From an uncultured Prevotella sp. (GTDB taxonomy: Bacteria > Bacteroidota > Bacteroidia > Bacteroidales > Bacteroidaceae): a stretch of DNA of 52,484 nt. This document shows positions 32,783 through 41,998 of the stretch, piece by piece (position 1 is the stretch's first letter; the number at the start of each line of letters is the position of its first letter). The stretch spans positions 1 through 52,484 of the forward strand of contig USHV01000019.1 in NCBI GenBank assembly GCA_900554695.1. The letters run 5' to 3'. Below the pieces are notes generated by a model. That model made no database searches and was not told where the DNA came from. It saw nothing but the letters and a program-made list of their open reading frames with translations. Position numbers and translations under genes: made by a program.

Positions 32783-33472
32783 ATGAAAAAACGTTCAAAC
32801 CTTATTCTATTTTTATTGTGTGCAGTGATATTTATTTTCTGCGGATGCTCTACATATCGTGTCATCAAAGACGCAACCGACCATGAAGAAGGACGGCTCA
32901 TCATGAAAGACGGAACCGAGTATGTGGGCCGTGTGAAGATGCCTAATGGCAAGACCAAGAAGCTCCGGATGAGGACAACCGACGGACGCAAGGTTAAAGT
33001 ACAAAACACTGAGGTCGGTGTTTTGGGAGTATGGAAGAAGACCCATCCCGAGACTGTCTCTTTCCTTGTGTGCCATCCATACTACACAATAGCACCGTTC
33101 TCTACTAAAAAGAAGAAAAAGATGAAACCCAGATGGATGAGTCTTGAGGCTACAGGAAAATATGTGGAGTTTTACGCTCTTGGTGCCAATTACAGCATAA
33201 ACTCTAAAGGTGTGTTCAAGGTTTCTTCTTCAATCTACATCACATATCTTGCACGTAAGGCCGGCGAAGAATATGCCGTTGAAGTGGGAGTGTACGGAGG
33301 AAACAAGGAATACATGCGCAAGCAACTGATGGAATATCTGTCCGACGACCCTGCTCTGTGCAGCCTCATAGAGGATAATGAGATTGAGCCGGACGACTTC
33401 TCGGAGCTTGCGGATAAGTATCGCCCGCAGAATTCTGAGAATATGGAGGAGTTCCCGAAAATGAATCTGTAA
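32783..33472 (+). CDS. hypothetical lipoprotein
   Basis: No family recognised. The ATG at 32783 starts a lipoprotein signal (MKKRSNLILFLLCAVIF followed by IFCGC) with the likely lipidated Cys22; the frame also opens 9 nt upstream at a GTG. After it comes a beta-rich stretch (RLIMKDGTEYVGRVKMPNGKTKKLRMRTTDGRKVKVQ), a run of basic residues TKKKKKMKPRW, a segment GKYVEFYALGANYSINSKGVFKVSSSIYITYLARK, and an acidic C-terminus (DNEIEPDDFSELADKY). Probably anchored on the periplasmic or outer face. It is followed by a strong terminator, so it is monocistronic. Confidence 0.75.
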   Translation: MKKRSNLILFLLCAVIFIFCGCSTYRVIKDATDHEEGRLIMKDGTEYVGRVKMPNGKTKKLRMRTTDGRKVKVQNTEVGVLGVWKKTHPETVSFLVCHPYYTIAPFSTKKKKKMKPRWMSLEATGKYVEFYALGANYSINSKGVFKVSSSIYITYLARKAGEEYAVEVGVYGGNKEYMRKQLMEYLSDDPALCSLIEDNEIEPDDFSELADKYRPQNSENMEEFPKMNL

Positions 33473-33534
33473 TGTCCGGAAAGTGATTTTCTGATACTGA
33501 GGGCATAATACTGCGGTAGGACATGACGCCATAA

Positions 33535-33570
33535 TGCCGGATCCACACATGTGGGTCCGGCATATTTTTT
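33535..33570 (+). terminator. terminator after lipoprotein gene
   Basis: TGCCGGATCCACA (33535-33547) pairs with TGTGGGTCCGGCA (33550-33562), one G-T pair, followed by TATTTTTT. Confidence 0.85.
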
Positions 33571-33742
33571 ACATTACGTGCCGTGTTTTACATAAATGTA
33601 AACATGAACGTTAATGATAAGCCTCATATTACCACAATATTATATGCACATTGCCGCAATAATAAATCCGTGTTGCTATAATAACAGATTCTTATTACCA
33701 TTATAATAAGCCCACGTTCACGCAACAGATAGGCCACAACCG
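33567..33742. repeat. 22-nt periodic repeat array, CTGTTTT/TTATTA family, copy 2
   Basis: Eight units of 22 nt fit (boundaries every 22 nt from 33567). Six clear units (33611-33742) follow CGCAATAATAARNCCAYRTT plus two bases: column 7 is always A and column 15 always C. Unit junctions form small dyads (ATTGC/CGCAAT at 33650-33660, ATTAC/CATTATAAT, GTTCA/CGCAAC). It begins in the T tract of the preceding terminator. Frame changes each unit, so it is not coding. Confidence 0.7.
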
Positions 33743-33840
33743 CAAGCGTGGGGCATGTTTCCGGTTCGCAGGATAAGATATTCACGTGCCTTCTCTCACG
33801 CATGGCGCAGGCGCTATCTGGGAAAAATGGAGAGGCGAAC

Positions 33841-34300
33841 TTACGATTTTTCTTGACTAAATTTTTACAAAATATTTTCGCAAAAGAGGTGTGAATGAAT
33901 GTTAAATCGGACGAAATGAAGGCTCTTTCGGTCATGTCGGTCTTGTGATATACCCTATATCATAGTCTGAAAACATTCATCCGGCGTTGCGATATTGCCC
34001 ATTTTGCAGTGCGATAAAGCCCATTTCAGAGGCTGAAAAGCACCATTTCGCACCCCAATATAGGCCATTTCGCAGGCCGAAATGGTGCTTTTCGCAAAGC
34101 GATGAAATACCTCTTAAACATAAATCATTGATATTCAATATCTTACGAAAAGCTCTTATTTTCCGCGTATTTGCGCCCGAAGGAAAGTCCGCTCGCAAAT
34201 ACGCGCTTATTTTTCGGGGTATATCGGGAAATCCGGACCGGAAAACCAGAATCCGGTTATAAATTGAAAGTTGTCCGTGTTGTTTTATTCAGGCCAAAGA
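33841..34300. repeat. dispersed intergenic repeat, about 450 bp, copy A (TTTCGCA 22-nt array copy 3)
   Basis: Colinear with 41545-41998. It opens with TTACGATTTTTCTTGACTAA, then ACAAAATATTTTCGC and ATGTTAAATCGGACG; the middle (33985-34116) holds six 22-nt units with CATTTCGCA ends; the third and fifth contain a perfect 15-bp inverted pair (AAAAGCACCATTTCG with CGAAATGGTGCTTTT). It closes with CGCGTATTTGCG (34164-34175) and its perfect inverse CGCAAATACGCG (34194-34205). No open frame is convincingly coding. It lies between the lipoprotein gene and the GH38 promoter. Confidence 0.8.
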
Positions 34301-34476
34301 AAACAATGCCGTTCCGTGATGTAAACAGACGTTCCACATACAGACCAATCCCCTCATAATTCATACCGATGCTAAAAATATACAGATTGACGAATTTTTT
34401 TATTATATATTTTCTTTTTTTATGTTCAGTGTTGTTTTTAATATAAAAGTGTTACGTATAAATGAATTTATCTGTG

Positions 34477-34484
34477 TACCTTTG
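34477..34484 (+). promoter_or_regulatory. -7 element for GH38 gene
   Basis: TACCTTTG, a perfect TAnnTTTG match, 56 bp before the ATG at 34541. Same octamer as in the rRNA promoter at 51289. The -33 box is poor. Confidence 0.6.
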
Positions 34485-34540
34485 TACTCGCATAATGAAA
34501 AAGACACTTTAAAACCTATAAATATTCAATAAAAACTGTT

Positions 34541-37500
34541 ATGCAGAAAAAAGTTCTATTATTCGCTTTCGCTTCGTGTCTGACGCTCGGCACCGTGTCG
34601 GCTCAGAACAACGAGGGTAAGACAATGAAAGCCTACATGGTGGCTGACGCCCACTTGGACACACAGTGGAACTGGGATATCCAGACCACCATCAAACGCT
34701 ATGTTTGGAATACTATTACTCAGAACCTGCATTTGCTCAACAACTATCCTGACTACATCTTCAACTTTGAAGGTGCGGTTAAGTATTCGTGGATGAAGGA
34801 GTATTATCCCACGGAGTATGAGCAGGTGAAGAAGTATGTCGAAAACGGCCGCTGGCACCTCACAGGCAGCGGTTGGGACGCCAATGAGACAGTGATTGTG
34901 TCGCCTGAGTCATGGCTGCGCAACGTTCTGCTTGGTCAGAGCTTCTATCGCAGCGAGTTCAACAAGGAGTGCACCGACCTGTTCCTGCCCGACTGCTTCG
35001 GATTCAGCTATTTCATGCCTACACTGGCAAACCATTGCGGCCTGATAGGTTTCTCAACACAGAAACTGGGATGGCGTAACCACGCATTCTATGAGGGCGG
35101 CAAGAAATATCCGTTCACCATCGGACTGTGGCAGGGTATCGACGGAAGCCGCATCATGCTGACCCACGGATTCGGATATGGCGAGCGCTTCCCCGACGCC
35201 GACATGTCGAAGAGCAAGCGTCTGATGAAGGAAATATCAGAGAGCCCGCTCAATATGGTTTACCGCTATTACGGTACGGGTGATATGGGCGGTTCGCCTA
35301 ACATCCCGTCTGTACGTGGTCTGGAGAAAGGTATAAAGGGCGACGGACCGATACAGATAATCAGCGCTACCAGCGACCAGCTGTATAAGGATTTCCTGCC
35401 GTATGAGAACCATCCGGAACTGCCTGTACACAACGGCGAGCTCTTCATGGATGTTCACGGTACTGGATGCTACACCTCACAGGCTGCCATGAAGCTCTAC
35501 AACCGTCAGAACGAACACCTCGGCGACGCTGCCGAACGTGCTTCTGTAGTTGCCGAGTGGTTGGGAGAGAGCGCTTATCCTCTGCGCGACCTCACCGAGA
35601 GCTGGAAGCGTGTGCTGGTACATCAGTTCCATGACGACCTGACCGGAACAAGTATTCCGCGTGCATACGAGTTCTCCTGGAACGACGAGCTCATCTCTCT
35701 GCAGCGCTTCTCAAACAGCCTTACAGCTGCCGTAAGCGGAGTGGCAAGCCGCATGAACACAAATGTTTCAGGCACACCTGTAGTGCTTTACAACACCGAG
35801 GCGTTCCCGGTAAGCTCTGTTACAAGCATCTCACTGCCTGACATGGCAGCTGCATACAACGTGACCGACGCCAAAGGCCGCAAGGTTGCTTCACAGGTCG
35901 TTACCGATTCTAAAGGCAACCGCACCCTGCTCGTTGACGCAAGCGTTCCCGCAACAGGCTTCTCTGTATATAGCGTGAAGGCCGGTGGAAAAGCCGCTGC
36001 CGCTGTAGATAAGAGCACCAACGTGATTGAGAACTCTGTATATAAAGTGACTGTTGACAAGCTCGGTAACATTTCTTCTCTCGTTGACAAGCGCAACGGT
36101 AAGGAACTCGTAGCCGCAGGCAAGTCGATAGGTCTCGTAGTGTTCGACGACTGCACCTCTGAGGCATGGCCGGCATGGGAAATACTCAAGCCGACAGTGG
36201 ACAAGGATCCTGTTGAGGTGAAGGATAACGTGAGCGTGACAATGGTTGAGAACGGTCCGCTGCGCAAGTCGCTGCGCATCACAAAGAGCTATGGTGACTC
36301 TAAGATAAATCAGTACATACGTCTTTACGAAGGCAGTCTTGCCGACCGCATCGACTTCTACAACGAGGTTGACTGGCGTTCGCTCAACGCTCTTCTCAAG
36401 GCTCAGTTCCCGCTCAGCGTAAGCAACGAGAATGCGACTTACGACATAGGACTTGGTAGTGTGGAGCGTGGCAACAACCGCGAGAACAGCTATGAGGTTT
36501 ATTCTCATGAGTGGACCGACCTTACCGATCGCTCGGGCGATTACGGCGTAACCATACTCAACGACTCTAAATATGGTTGGGACAAACCTAACGATAACAC
36601 GATACGTCTGTCACTCCTTTATTCTCCGAAACCGGGTGGCGCATACAAGTATCAGGAGCGTCAGGACTTTGGTTATCATGAGTTCACATACAGCCTGGTA
36701 GGTCACAAGGGTGGTCTCGACAAAGCACAGGCCGTTCAGACTTCAACTGTTCTCAACAGCCCGCTGAGAGCATTCGCTTCATCAAAGCATAAGGGTGATC
36801 TCGGACGTGAGTTCTCATTCGTTTCTTCAGACAACGCCAACGTGATTGTACGTGCTCTCAAGAAAGCTGAGACAGGTGATGAGTATGTAGTACGTGTATA
36901 TGAGAACGCAGGCAAGGAACCGCAGACCGCAAACATCACGTTCGCTTCGGACATCGTTAAGGCTGTTGAGGCCGACGGTACTGAGAAAGAGATAGGCGCT
37001 GCTTCGTTCAGCGGCAACAAGCTCAATGTCAGCATCAAGCCTTTCAGCGTCAAGACCTATCGTGTGACTCTCGCAGCTGCAAAGAAAGATAAGGACGGCG
37101 CACGCTATGCCGACTCTAAGGCTCTTGAGCTTCCGTTCAACAAGAACTGCTTCTCATTCAACGAATTCCGCGCCGCTGCCGACTTCGAGGGTGGCAACAG
37201 CTATGCTGCCGAGCTCCTGCCGAAGGACGGACTGACAGTTGACGGAGTACACTTCACATTTGGTGAGATGGACACAAACAACGGACTTGCATGCGACGGC
37301 GACACAATCAAGCTGCCGGCAGGCAACAAGTATAACAAGGTTTATGTGCTCGCAGCTTCTGCAGCAGGCGACCGCGATGCCACATTCACCGTAGGCAAGA
37401 GCAAGCAGACCGTCAATGTTCCGTTCTATAGCGGATTCCTGGGACAGTGGGGCCATGAAGGTCAGACAACAGGATATCTGAAGAATGCCGAGGTTGCTTA

Positions 37501-38146
37501 CGTAGGTACACACGGACACTCTGAACTTGGCGACCGTGTATATGAGTACACATACATGTTCAAGTATGGCATCGACATACCGAAGGGTGCTACACAGATC
37601 ATTCTTCCTGCCGACAAGAACATCGTTCTGTTCGCAGCTACTGCAGTGAAGGAGGACAACAGTGTTACACCGGCCGGCAAACTGTTCAGCACAGGCAACA
37701 AGACCGACGATCCAGACAAGGGTGCTGCCGAGCGTCCTAACCTGCTCAAGGGTGCGAAAGTCATCGCCAAGTCGGGCGAAGTGAACGCAGAGGAAGGTGC
37801 TGCAAACCTTATCGACGGTAACAACGAGACAAAATGGTGCGACACCAACGACGCTCCTAACTACGTGGCATTCGATATGGGCAGTGAGAAGACCTTCAGC
37901 GGATGGCAGATTCTGAACGCCGGCGCAGAGACTTCTGGTTACATCACACGTTCTTGTCTGCTGCAGGTGCGCAACAGTCTTACCGAAGAGTGGAAGACAG
38001 TTGACATGATCGACGGCAACACAAGCAACGAGGTTATGCGCACTATCAATCCTGTAACAGCACGTTACGTCAGACTCTATGTCACAGGTCCTACACAGAC
38101 CATAGGCGAAGGCGCAGCCCGTATATACGAATTGAAACTGTTCTAA
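34541..38146 (+). CDS. GH38 alpha-mannosidase with C-terminal F5/8 (CBM32-type) domain, secreted
   Basis: Removes alpha-linked mannose, for example from host or yeast N-glycans. 1201 residues with signal peptide MQKKVLLFAFASCLTLGTVSAQ. GH38 zinc ligands and nucleophile are present: DAHLDTQWNWD (His38, Asp40), LPDCFGFSYFMP (nucleophile Asp151) and HQFHDDLTGTS (His361, His364). Beta-sandwich domains fill about residues 420-1050. The C-terminus (about 1060-1200: EEGAANLIDGNNETKWCD, then VAFDMGSEKTFSGWQI, ARYVRLYVTGP) is a discoidin-like sugar-binding fold. It ends with a terminator at 38188-38221. Export to the surface or periplasm is inferred from the signal peptide. Linkage specificity is unknown. 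Confidence 0.93.
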   Translation: MQKKVLLFAFASCLTLGTVSAQNNEGKTMKAYMVADAHLDTQWNWDIQTTIKRYVWNTITQNLHLLNNYPDYIFNFEGAVKYSWMKEYYPTEYEQVKKYVENGRWHLTGSGWDANETVIVSPESWLRNVLLGQSFYRSEFNKECTDLFLPDCFGFSYFMPTLANHCGLIGFSTQKLGWRNHAFYEGGKKYPFTIGLWQGIDGSRIMLTHGFGYGERFPDADMSKSKRLMKEISESPLNMVYRYYGTGDMGGSPNIPSVRGLEKGIKGDGPIQIISATSDQLYKDFLPYENHPELPVHNGELFMDVHGTGCYTSQAAMKLYNRQNEHLGDAAERASVVAEWLGESAYPLRDLTESWKRVLVHQFHDDLTGTSIPRAYEFSWNDELISLQRFSNSLTAAVSGVASRMNTNVSGTPVVLYNTEAFPVSSVTSISLPDMAAAYNVTDAKGRKVASQVVTDSKGNRTLLVDASVPATGFSVYSVKAGGKAAAAVDKSTNVIENSVYKVTVDKLGNISSLVDKRNGKELVAAGKSIGLVVFDDCTSEAWPAWEILKPTVDKDPVEVKDNVSVTMVENGPLRKSLRITKSYGDSKINQYIRLYEGSLADRIDFYNEVDWRSLNALLKAQFPLSVSNENATYDIGLGSVERGNNRENSYEVYSHEWTDLTDRSGDYGVTILNDSKYGWDKPNDNTIRLSLLYSPKPGGAYKYQERQDFGYHEFTYSLVGHKGGLDKAQAVQTSTVLNSPLRAFASSKHKGDLGREFSFVSSDNANVIVRALKKAETGDEYVVRVYENAGKEPQTANITFASDIVKAVEADGTEKEIGAASFSGNKLNVSIKPFSVKTYRVTLAAAKKDKDGARYADSKALELPFNKNCFSFNEFRAAADFEGGNSYAAELLPKDGLTVDGVHFTFGEMDTNNGLACDGDTIKLPAGNKYNKVYVLAASAAGDRDATFTVGKSKQTVNVPFYSGFLGQWGHEGQTTGYLKNAEVAYVGTHGHSELGDRVYEYTYMFKYGIDIPKGATQIILPADKNIVLFAATAVKEDNSVTPAGKLFSTGNKTDDPDKGAAERPNLLKGAKVIAKSGEVNAEEGAANLIDGNNETKWCDTNDAPNYVAFDMGSEKTFSGWQILNAGAETSGYITRSCLLQVRNSLTEEWKTVDMIDGNTSNEVMRTINPVTARYVRLYVTGPTQTIGEGAARIYELKLF

Positions 38147-38187
38147 CAGACAAAAGTCTGTTTTTACAGAACAGAAATACAGCACGG

Positions 38188-38221
38188 GCGGCTGTCACCG
38201 TAGGGTGGCAGCCGCTTTTTT
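38188..38221 (+). terminator. terminator after GH38 gene
   Basis: GCGGCTGTCACC (38188-38199) pairs with GGTGGCAGCCGC (38204-38215), one G-T pair and a 4-nt loop, followed by TTTTTT. Confidence 0.9.
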
Positions 38222-38428
38222 CGTGTGCCTATATGCCGGTCATACGATGCTCCGCTTTGCCAATATGTGGGAAACCGTCATCCCTTGTTGTGGACGGTGT
38301 GTGAGCAAAAATGGTATAATTGTAACTTTTTGTAAATGAATTTGCTTTATATTGGAAAATATGTTAGGAGTATTGTTGTGTTTATTGAATTTTTATTATT
38401 TTTGTATTATACTAACTTTAATATAATT

Positions 38429-38914
38429 ATGTTGAAAAAAAGATTTTTTTATGTTTTTGCATTAGCTCTGTTTTGCAGTTTAGGCAGGGCGCAGGTCAAG
38501 CACAAACTTGTGGTTCAGACAGTAGATGATCAGACAGAGGAGTACAAGCTGGAGAACATCAGCAAAATTACTTTCTCTGATGATTACATGAACATCACCC
38601 CTTGGAACAGCATGCGAAGTGACAGCTATGCATTCGATATCGTTGCGCGTATGTATTTCGTTGAGGATGAAGACACCACGGACGGTCTGTCACGGGTGAG
38701 CAAGAGTCCATTATCGTTCTTACTTTCTCAGGCAGGACAGACAGTATCTGTCAGCGGAATGGAAAAGCCGGCGGACATGTATCTGTATGATACTGCCGGA
38801 ATGGTTAAGGGCAAAGTAAAGAACTGGGATGGAAAGTCTTACAGCATCGCATCGCTTCCTGCCGGTACATACATAATGGTGGTAGGAAATCATCCGTTCA
38901 AGTTTGCCAAATAA
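38429..38914 (+). CDS. secreted protein with DI-ITF motif and T9SS-like C-terminus
   Basis: The ATG at 38429 starts a signal peptide (MLKKRFFYVFALALFCSLGRAQ); the open frame to 38336 is A/T-rich leader. After cleavage comes a short module HKLVVQTVDDQTEEYKLENI ending SKITFSDD, shared with the next two genes. The C-terminal 55 residues (MEKPADMYLYDTAGMVKGKV, then YSIASLPAGTYIMVVGN, ending KFAK) look like a type IX secretion sorting domain, which is usually a beta-sandwich ending in basic residues. Function unknown. First gene of a three-gene group. A TAACTTTA at 38413-38420 is too near the ATG to be convincing as a promoter. Confidence 0.75.
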   Translation: MLKKRFFYVFALALFCSLGRAQVKHKLVVQTVDDQTEEYKLENISKITFSDDYMNITPWNSMRSDSYAFDIVARMYFVEDEDTTDGLSRVSKSPLSFLLSQAGQTVSVSGMEKPADMYLYDTAGMVKGKVKNWDGKSYSIASLPAGTYIMVVGNHPFKFAK

Positions 38915-38971
38915 TTCAATCCATATTTAAACTTAATACTTATATAATATATAGAAATAAAATTTACACTT

Positions 38972-39841
38972 ATGAAAAGTCTTTTTAAATCGATTATATG
39001 TAGTGCTCTCGTGTTGTTTGCAATGCCTTCATTCGCACAGACAGAGCAGATGACAATACATTTCAAGAACGGAGACAAGGTTGTATATCCGGTCACGGAT
39101 ATCGAAGAGATAAACTACTCGGTCATAGACACTCCGGAGCCTGTGAAAGAGGTTGAGGTAGGCGATTACTACTATAGCGACGGTACATGGAGCTCCGGCA
39201 AGGAGGCACCTCTGGCCGACAAGACTTGTATCGGTATCGTGTTCTGCAAAGGTCTGTGCCCGGAGGCTGAGGACGACTGCGAATACAAACTGAAGGATGG
39301 AGTCACTCCTCTTGACGAGGTTCACGGATATGTGGTAGCCATCAACAACGCTGCCGAAAGCGCTGCATGGGGTTCATGGGATGCAGATGGTGATGAAGGT
39401 GTAGGTACTTCATACGACCAGACCGACTTCAGAGGCTATTCCAACACACTGGCTATCAAGGCTAAAGCCGAGGCTAAGGCCGGAGGATTGAGCGACGACG
39501 CAGACAACAACTATCCTGCAGCCTACTATGCAACAGAGGTTTACGAATCAACCGTTCCTGCTCCGGAAAGCAGCACAGGATGGTTCCTGCCGTCAGCATT
39601 CCAGCTGAAGTACATCTACAACCACAACGAAGAATTCAACGACAACTTCGAGAAGGTTGAAGGCGGAAAGGCTGTGTATGGACGCGACGCAATATACTGG
39701 TCAAGCTCTGAGTGCTTCAAGAGCAGTCTCAGATACTGGGCATACATGGTAAATCTCGATTCTTCAAACATCACTCCGGGATATATCAGCAACCAGGCAA
39801 AGAAGAAGACTTATGAGGTACGTTCTATTCTTGTATTCTAA
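38972..39841 (+). CDS. secreted protein with DI-EI motif and DUF1566/Lcl-like domain
   Basis: 289 residues. Signal peptide MKSLFKSIICSALVLFAMPSFAQ, then the module EQMTIHFKNGDKVVYPVTDI followed by EEINYS, matching those of its neighbours. The main domain starts VGDYYYSDGTWSSGKEAPLADKT and includes GIVFCKGLCPEAEDDCEYKL, TGWFLPSAFQLKYIYN and AIYWSSSECFKSSLRYWAYMVNLDS. These are hallmarks of the Lcl C-terminal/DUF1566 fold found in bacterial surface proteins. It lies 57 bp after the previous gene and 18 bp before the next, so an operon is likely. Ligand unknown. Confidence 0.8.
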   Translation: MKSLFKSIICSALVLFAMPSFAQTEQMTIHFKNGDKVVYPVTDIEEINYSVIDTPEPVKEVEVGDYYYSDGTWSSGKEAPLADKTCIGIVFCKGLCPEAEDDCEYKLKDGVTPLDEVHGYVVAINNAAESAAWGSWDADGDEGVGTSYDQTDFRGYSNTLAIKAKAEAKAGGLSDDADNNYPAAYYATEVYESTVPAPESSTGWFLPSAFQLKYIYNHNEEFNDNFEKVEGGKAVYGRDAIYWSSSECFKSSLRYWAYMVNLDSSNITPGYISNQAKKKTYEVRSILVF

Positions 39842-39859
39842 TTCTGAACGAAGCAGTTT

Positions 39860-41242
39860 ATGAGACTAAAGTATATATTATTGTTGATGGTTCTTGTGCT
39901 GAGCTCTTCGCTTTATGCACAGAAAGTGAGAGAAGTGAAGCTGAAACTTCGCAATCAGCCCGAACCGGTGAGCTATCTTGTTTCGGACATAGACAGCATC
40001 ACATTCTCAAAGTCTGAGAATCTTCCTCACGGACCTTACAGTGTCAGCGTATCTAATGTCACGGCAGTATCGGCCGTAGTGAATGTCGTTCCCGACAACG
40101 ATGCCGAGCCATACTATTTCGATATTATGTCAAAGGCCGACTATGAGGCTGCCGGCGGTGACCTGTCTTCCGTAATGAACGAGTTTATCCAGTATCTGGA
40201 AAGCATATACGGATTGAGTAGCAGTGAGGTGGCTTCGATGCTTCAGAGCCATGGACAGGACAGTGACACCTTCGATGGACTTACGCCTGATACCGAGTAT
40301 TATGCGTTTGCCGTAGGTCTTTCAGACGACGGTACGGTGGGTACGGATGCGTCGGTCATTTCGTTCCGTACATCAAGAGGTGGTGATCCGGCACAGTGCA
40401 CATTCGACATCAGCACCGGATATGTAGGCACAACTTATGCACTTATAAACGTCGTTCCGTCTGATGCTACCGTTCCTTATTATTGCGGAGTAGTTCCTGC
40501 CAGCGAATATACGTCTGATGCGGACCTCGTTGCGGCCAATCAGGCAGAGCTGAAAGACATGGCCGAGTCGTTCGGCTACGACATCGCCAGCGTCGTGAAG
40601 GCTGTAGCTATGTATGGTGAGAACGAGATGGATGAAGACGGTCTCCAGCTTGGTACAGAATATGTGGCTTATGCTTATGCTATCGGTTCCGACGGCGGAG
40701 CGACAGGAACAGTCTATACTCGCCGCTTTACGACAGCTGCCAGCGAGTCGTCCGACGTGAAGATAGACATATCATGTCCTAAATATTTCGACGGTGACGC
40801 ACTGAGCGAATACAACCCGGAGAAATATTCACGCTATGCTGGCTATGTTGTCGTTCCGGCTTATGTCACGGTTGACGATGTGAACGCCATGCATTGGTAT
40901 GTCGGTCTGACCGCAGGCGATGCGTCAGATCCTGCCATGTATCCGGACGAGACCGTGATATATGCACTCGTGGATAATGGTGCCGGCGTGGTTGACAAGA
41001 AAGAAGTTACCTTCATTGCCAACTGGGGAACAGCTACATTCCTTGGAGTAGCACAGGATCATAGCGGAATATTCGGAGACGTTGACCGTCTGACGATGAC
41101 TTTCGACAAGGCCGGTGCCGCTCCTGCCGAGGAGTTTGAGGCTGCGCAGCAGGCGGCTTCAGCTCAGTTCCGTATGAAAGGGATGAAGCGTGCTCCGAAA
41201 CATCTCTACGAAATGTTGCGTGACAAGAAATCAGTTAAGTAA
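39860..41242 (+). CDS. secreted protein with DI-ITF motif and duplicated Fn3-like domains
   Basis: 460 residues. Signal peptide MRLKYILLLMVLVLSSSLYAQ, then REVKLKLRNQPEPVSYLVSDI followed by DSITFSKS, the shared module. Two tandem related domains follow, about residues 58-170 and 178-292: each has a strand block ending VVNVVP or LINVVP, PYYF/PYYC, a helix (ADYEAAGG.. or SEYTSDAD..), and a closing LTPDTEYYAFAVGLSDDGTVGT or LQLGTEYVAYAYAIGSDGGATGT, like fibronectin type III. A third domain (about 297-430) is not recognised. The C-terminus is basic (RMKGMKRAPKHLYEMLRDKK). Last of the operon; terminator at 41269-41304. Function unknown. Confidence 0.78.
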   Translation: MRLKYILLLMVLVLSSSLYAQKVREVKLKLRNQPEPVSYLVSDIDSITFSKSENLPHGPYSVSVSNVTAVSAVVNVVPDNDAEPYYFDIMSKADYEAAGGDLSSVMNEFIQYLESIYGLSSSEVASMLQSHGQDSDTFDGLTPDTEYYAFAVGLSDDGTVGTDASVISFRTSRGGDPAQCTFDISTGYVGTTYALINVVPSDATVPYYCGVVPASEYTSDADLVAANQAELKDMAESFGYDIASVVKAVAMYGENEMDEDGLQLGTEYVAYAYAIGSDGGATGTVYTRRFTTAASESSDVKIDISCPKYFDGDALSEYNPEKYSRYAGYVVVPAYVTVDDVNAMHWYVGLTAGDASDPAMYPDETVIYALVDNGAGVVDKKEVTFIANWGTATFLGVAQDHSGIFGDVDRLTMTFDKAGAAPAEEFEAAQQAASAQFRMKGMKRAPKHLYEMLRDKKSVK

Positions 41243-41268
41243 ATTTTCTTATCATATCAATTAAGTCG

Positions 41269-41304
41269 GTCCGGTGTCAGAGTGTTTCTGATGCCGGACT
41301 TTTT
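41269..41304 (+). terminator. terminator of surface-protein operon
   Basis: GTCCGGTGTCAGA (41269-41281) pairs with TCTGATGCCGGAC (41287-41299) with two wobble pairs, followed by TTTTT. Confidence 0.8.
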
Positions 41305-41544
41305 CATTTTATATATATGCCTCTGACACAACATCCATAAGGCACCGGTGTATGTTACAACGGTGAGGCAACCGTTTTTCGGCTCATCAGACAAACAGTT
41401 GTGGAAAATAAAAAGATTATACCCGCATTGTGTAAAATGCAATGTCAGACTCTTCAGTAATCTTTATGCGTTCAGGTGGAAATGTTCACTGCTTTTTTCC
41501 CACATCCGATATCCGTGTCTTTCAGTGAAAACCCGGAGAATGAA
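41305..41544. other. intergenic, no gene seen
   Basis: About 240 bp without a convincing gene or repeat; the open frames here are short and cross into the repeat that follows. Confidence 0.4.
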
Positions 41545-41998
41545 TTACAATTTTTCTAGACTTTATTTTGACAAAATATTTTCGCTAAAGAGATATGAAT
41601 GGATGTTAAATCGGACGTTATGAAGCCTGTTTCGGGTTGAACCACCCTTTGATATACCCTATATCGTAGTCCGAAAAAGTCCGTTTCGTTTTATGATATT
41701 GCCCGTTTCGCAGTCCGATTAAGCCCATTTCGGGGGCTGAAAAGCACCATATCGCACTCCAATATAGGCCATTTCGCATGCCGAAATGGTGCTTTTCGCA
41801 AGGCAATGAAATACCCCTTAAACATAAATTGTTGGTTTCCAACACTTTACAAAAGTCTCTTATTTTCCGCGTATTTGCGGCGATGGAAAGTCTGCTCGCA
41901 AATACGCGCTTATTTTTCGGGGTAGAACAGGAAACTCGGGAGGAAAAATCAGAATCCGCTTATAATCTGAAAGTTACCTGTATAGTTTTCATTTCAGT
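41545..41998. repeat. dispersed intergenic repeat, about 450 bp, copy B (TTTCGCA 22-nt array copy 4)
   Basis: Colinear with copy A: TTACAATTTTTCTAGACTTT, ACAAAATATTTTCGC, ATGTTAAATCGGACG, TGATATACCCTATATCGTAG, then 22-nt units from 41697 to 41806 including GCTGAAAAGCACCATATCGC and GCCGAAATGGTGCTTTTCGC, and the closing perfect inverted pair CGCGTATTTGCG (41868-41879) with CGCAAATACGCG (41897-41908). The copies differ by scattered substitutions and small indels, so they are not recent. It joins directly to the TIR element at 41999. Confidence 0.8.

Noticed and set aside
33977..34198. Minus-strand frame encoding CEKHHFGLRNGLYWGAKWCF-type sequence, with a relative at 41618-41845
   Set aside because: The frame is open in both copies, but it reads through the palindromic 22-nt array, has no ribosome-binding site and starts or ends in unrelated sequence. 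A conserved peptide cannot be excluded without substitution analysis.
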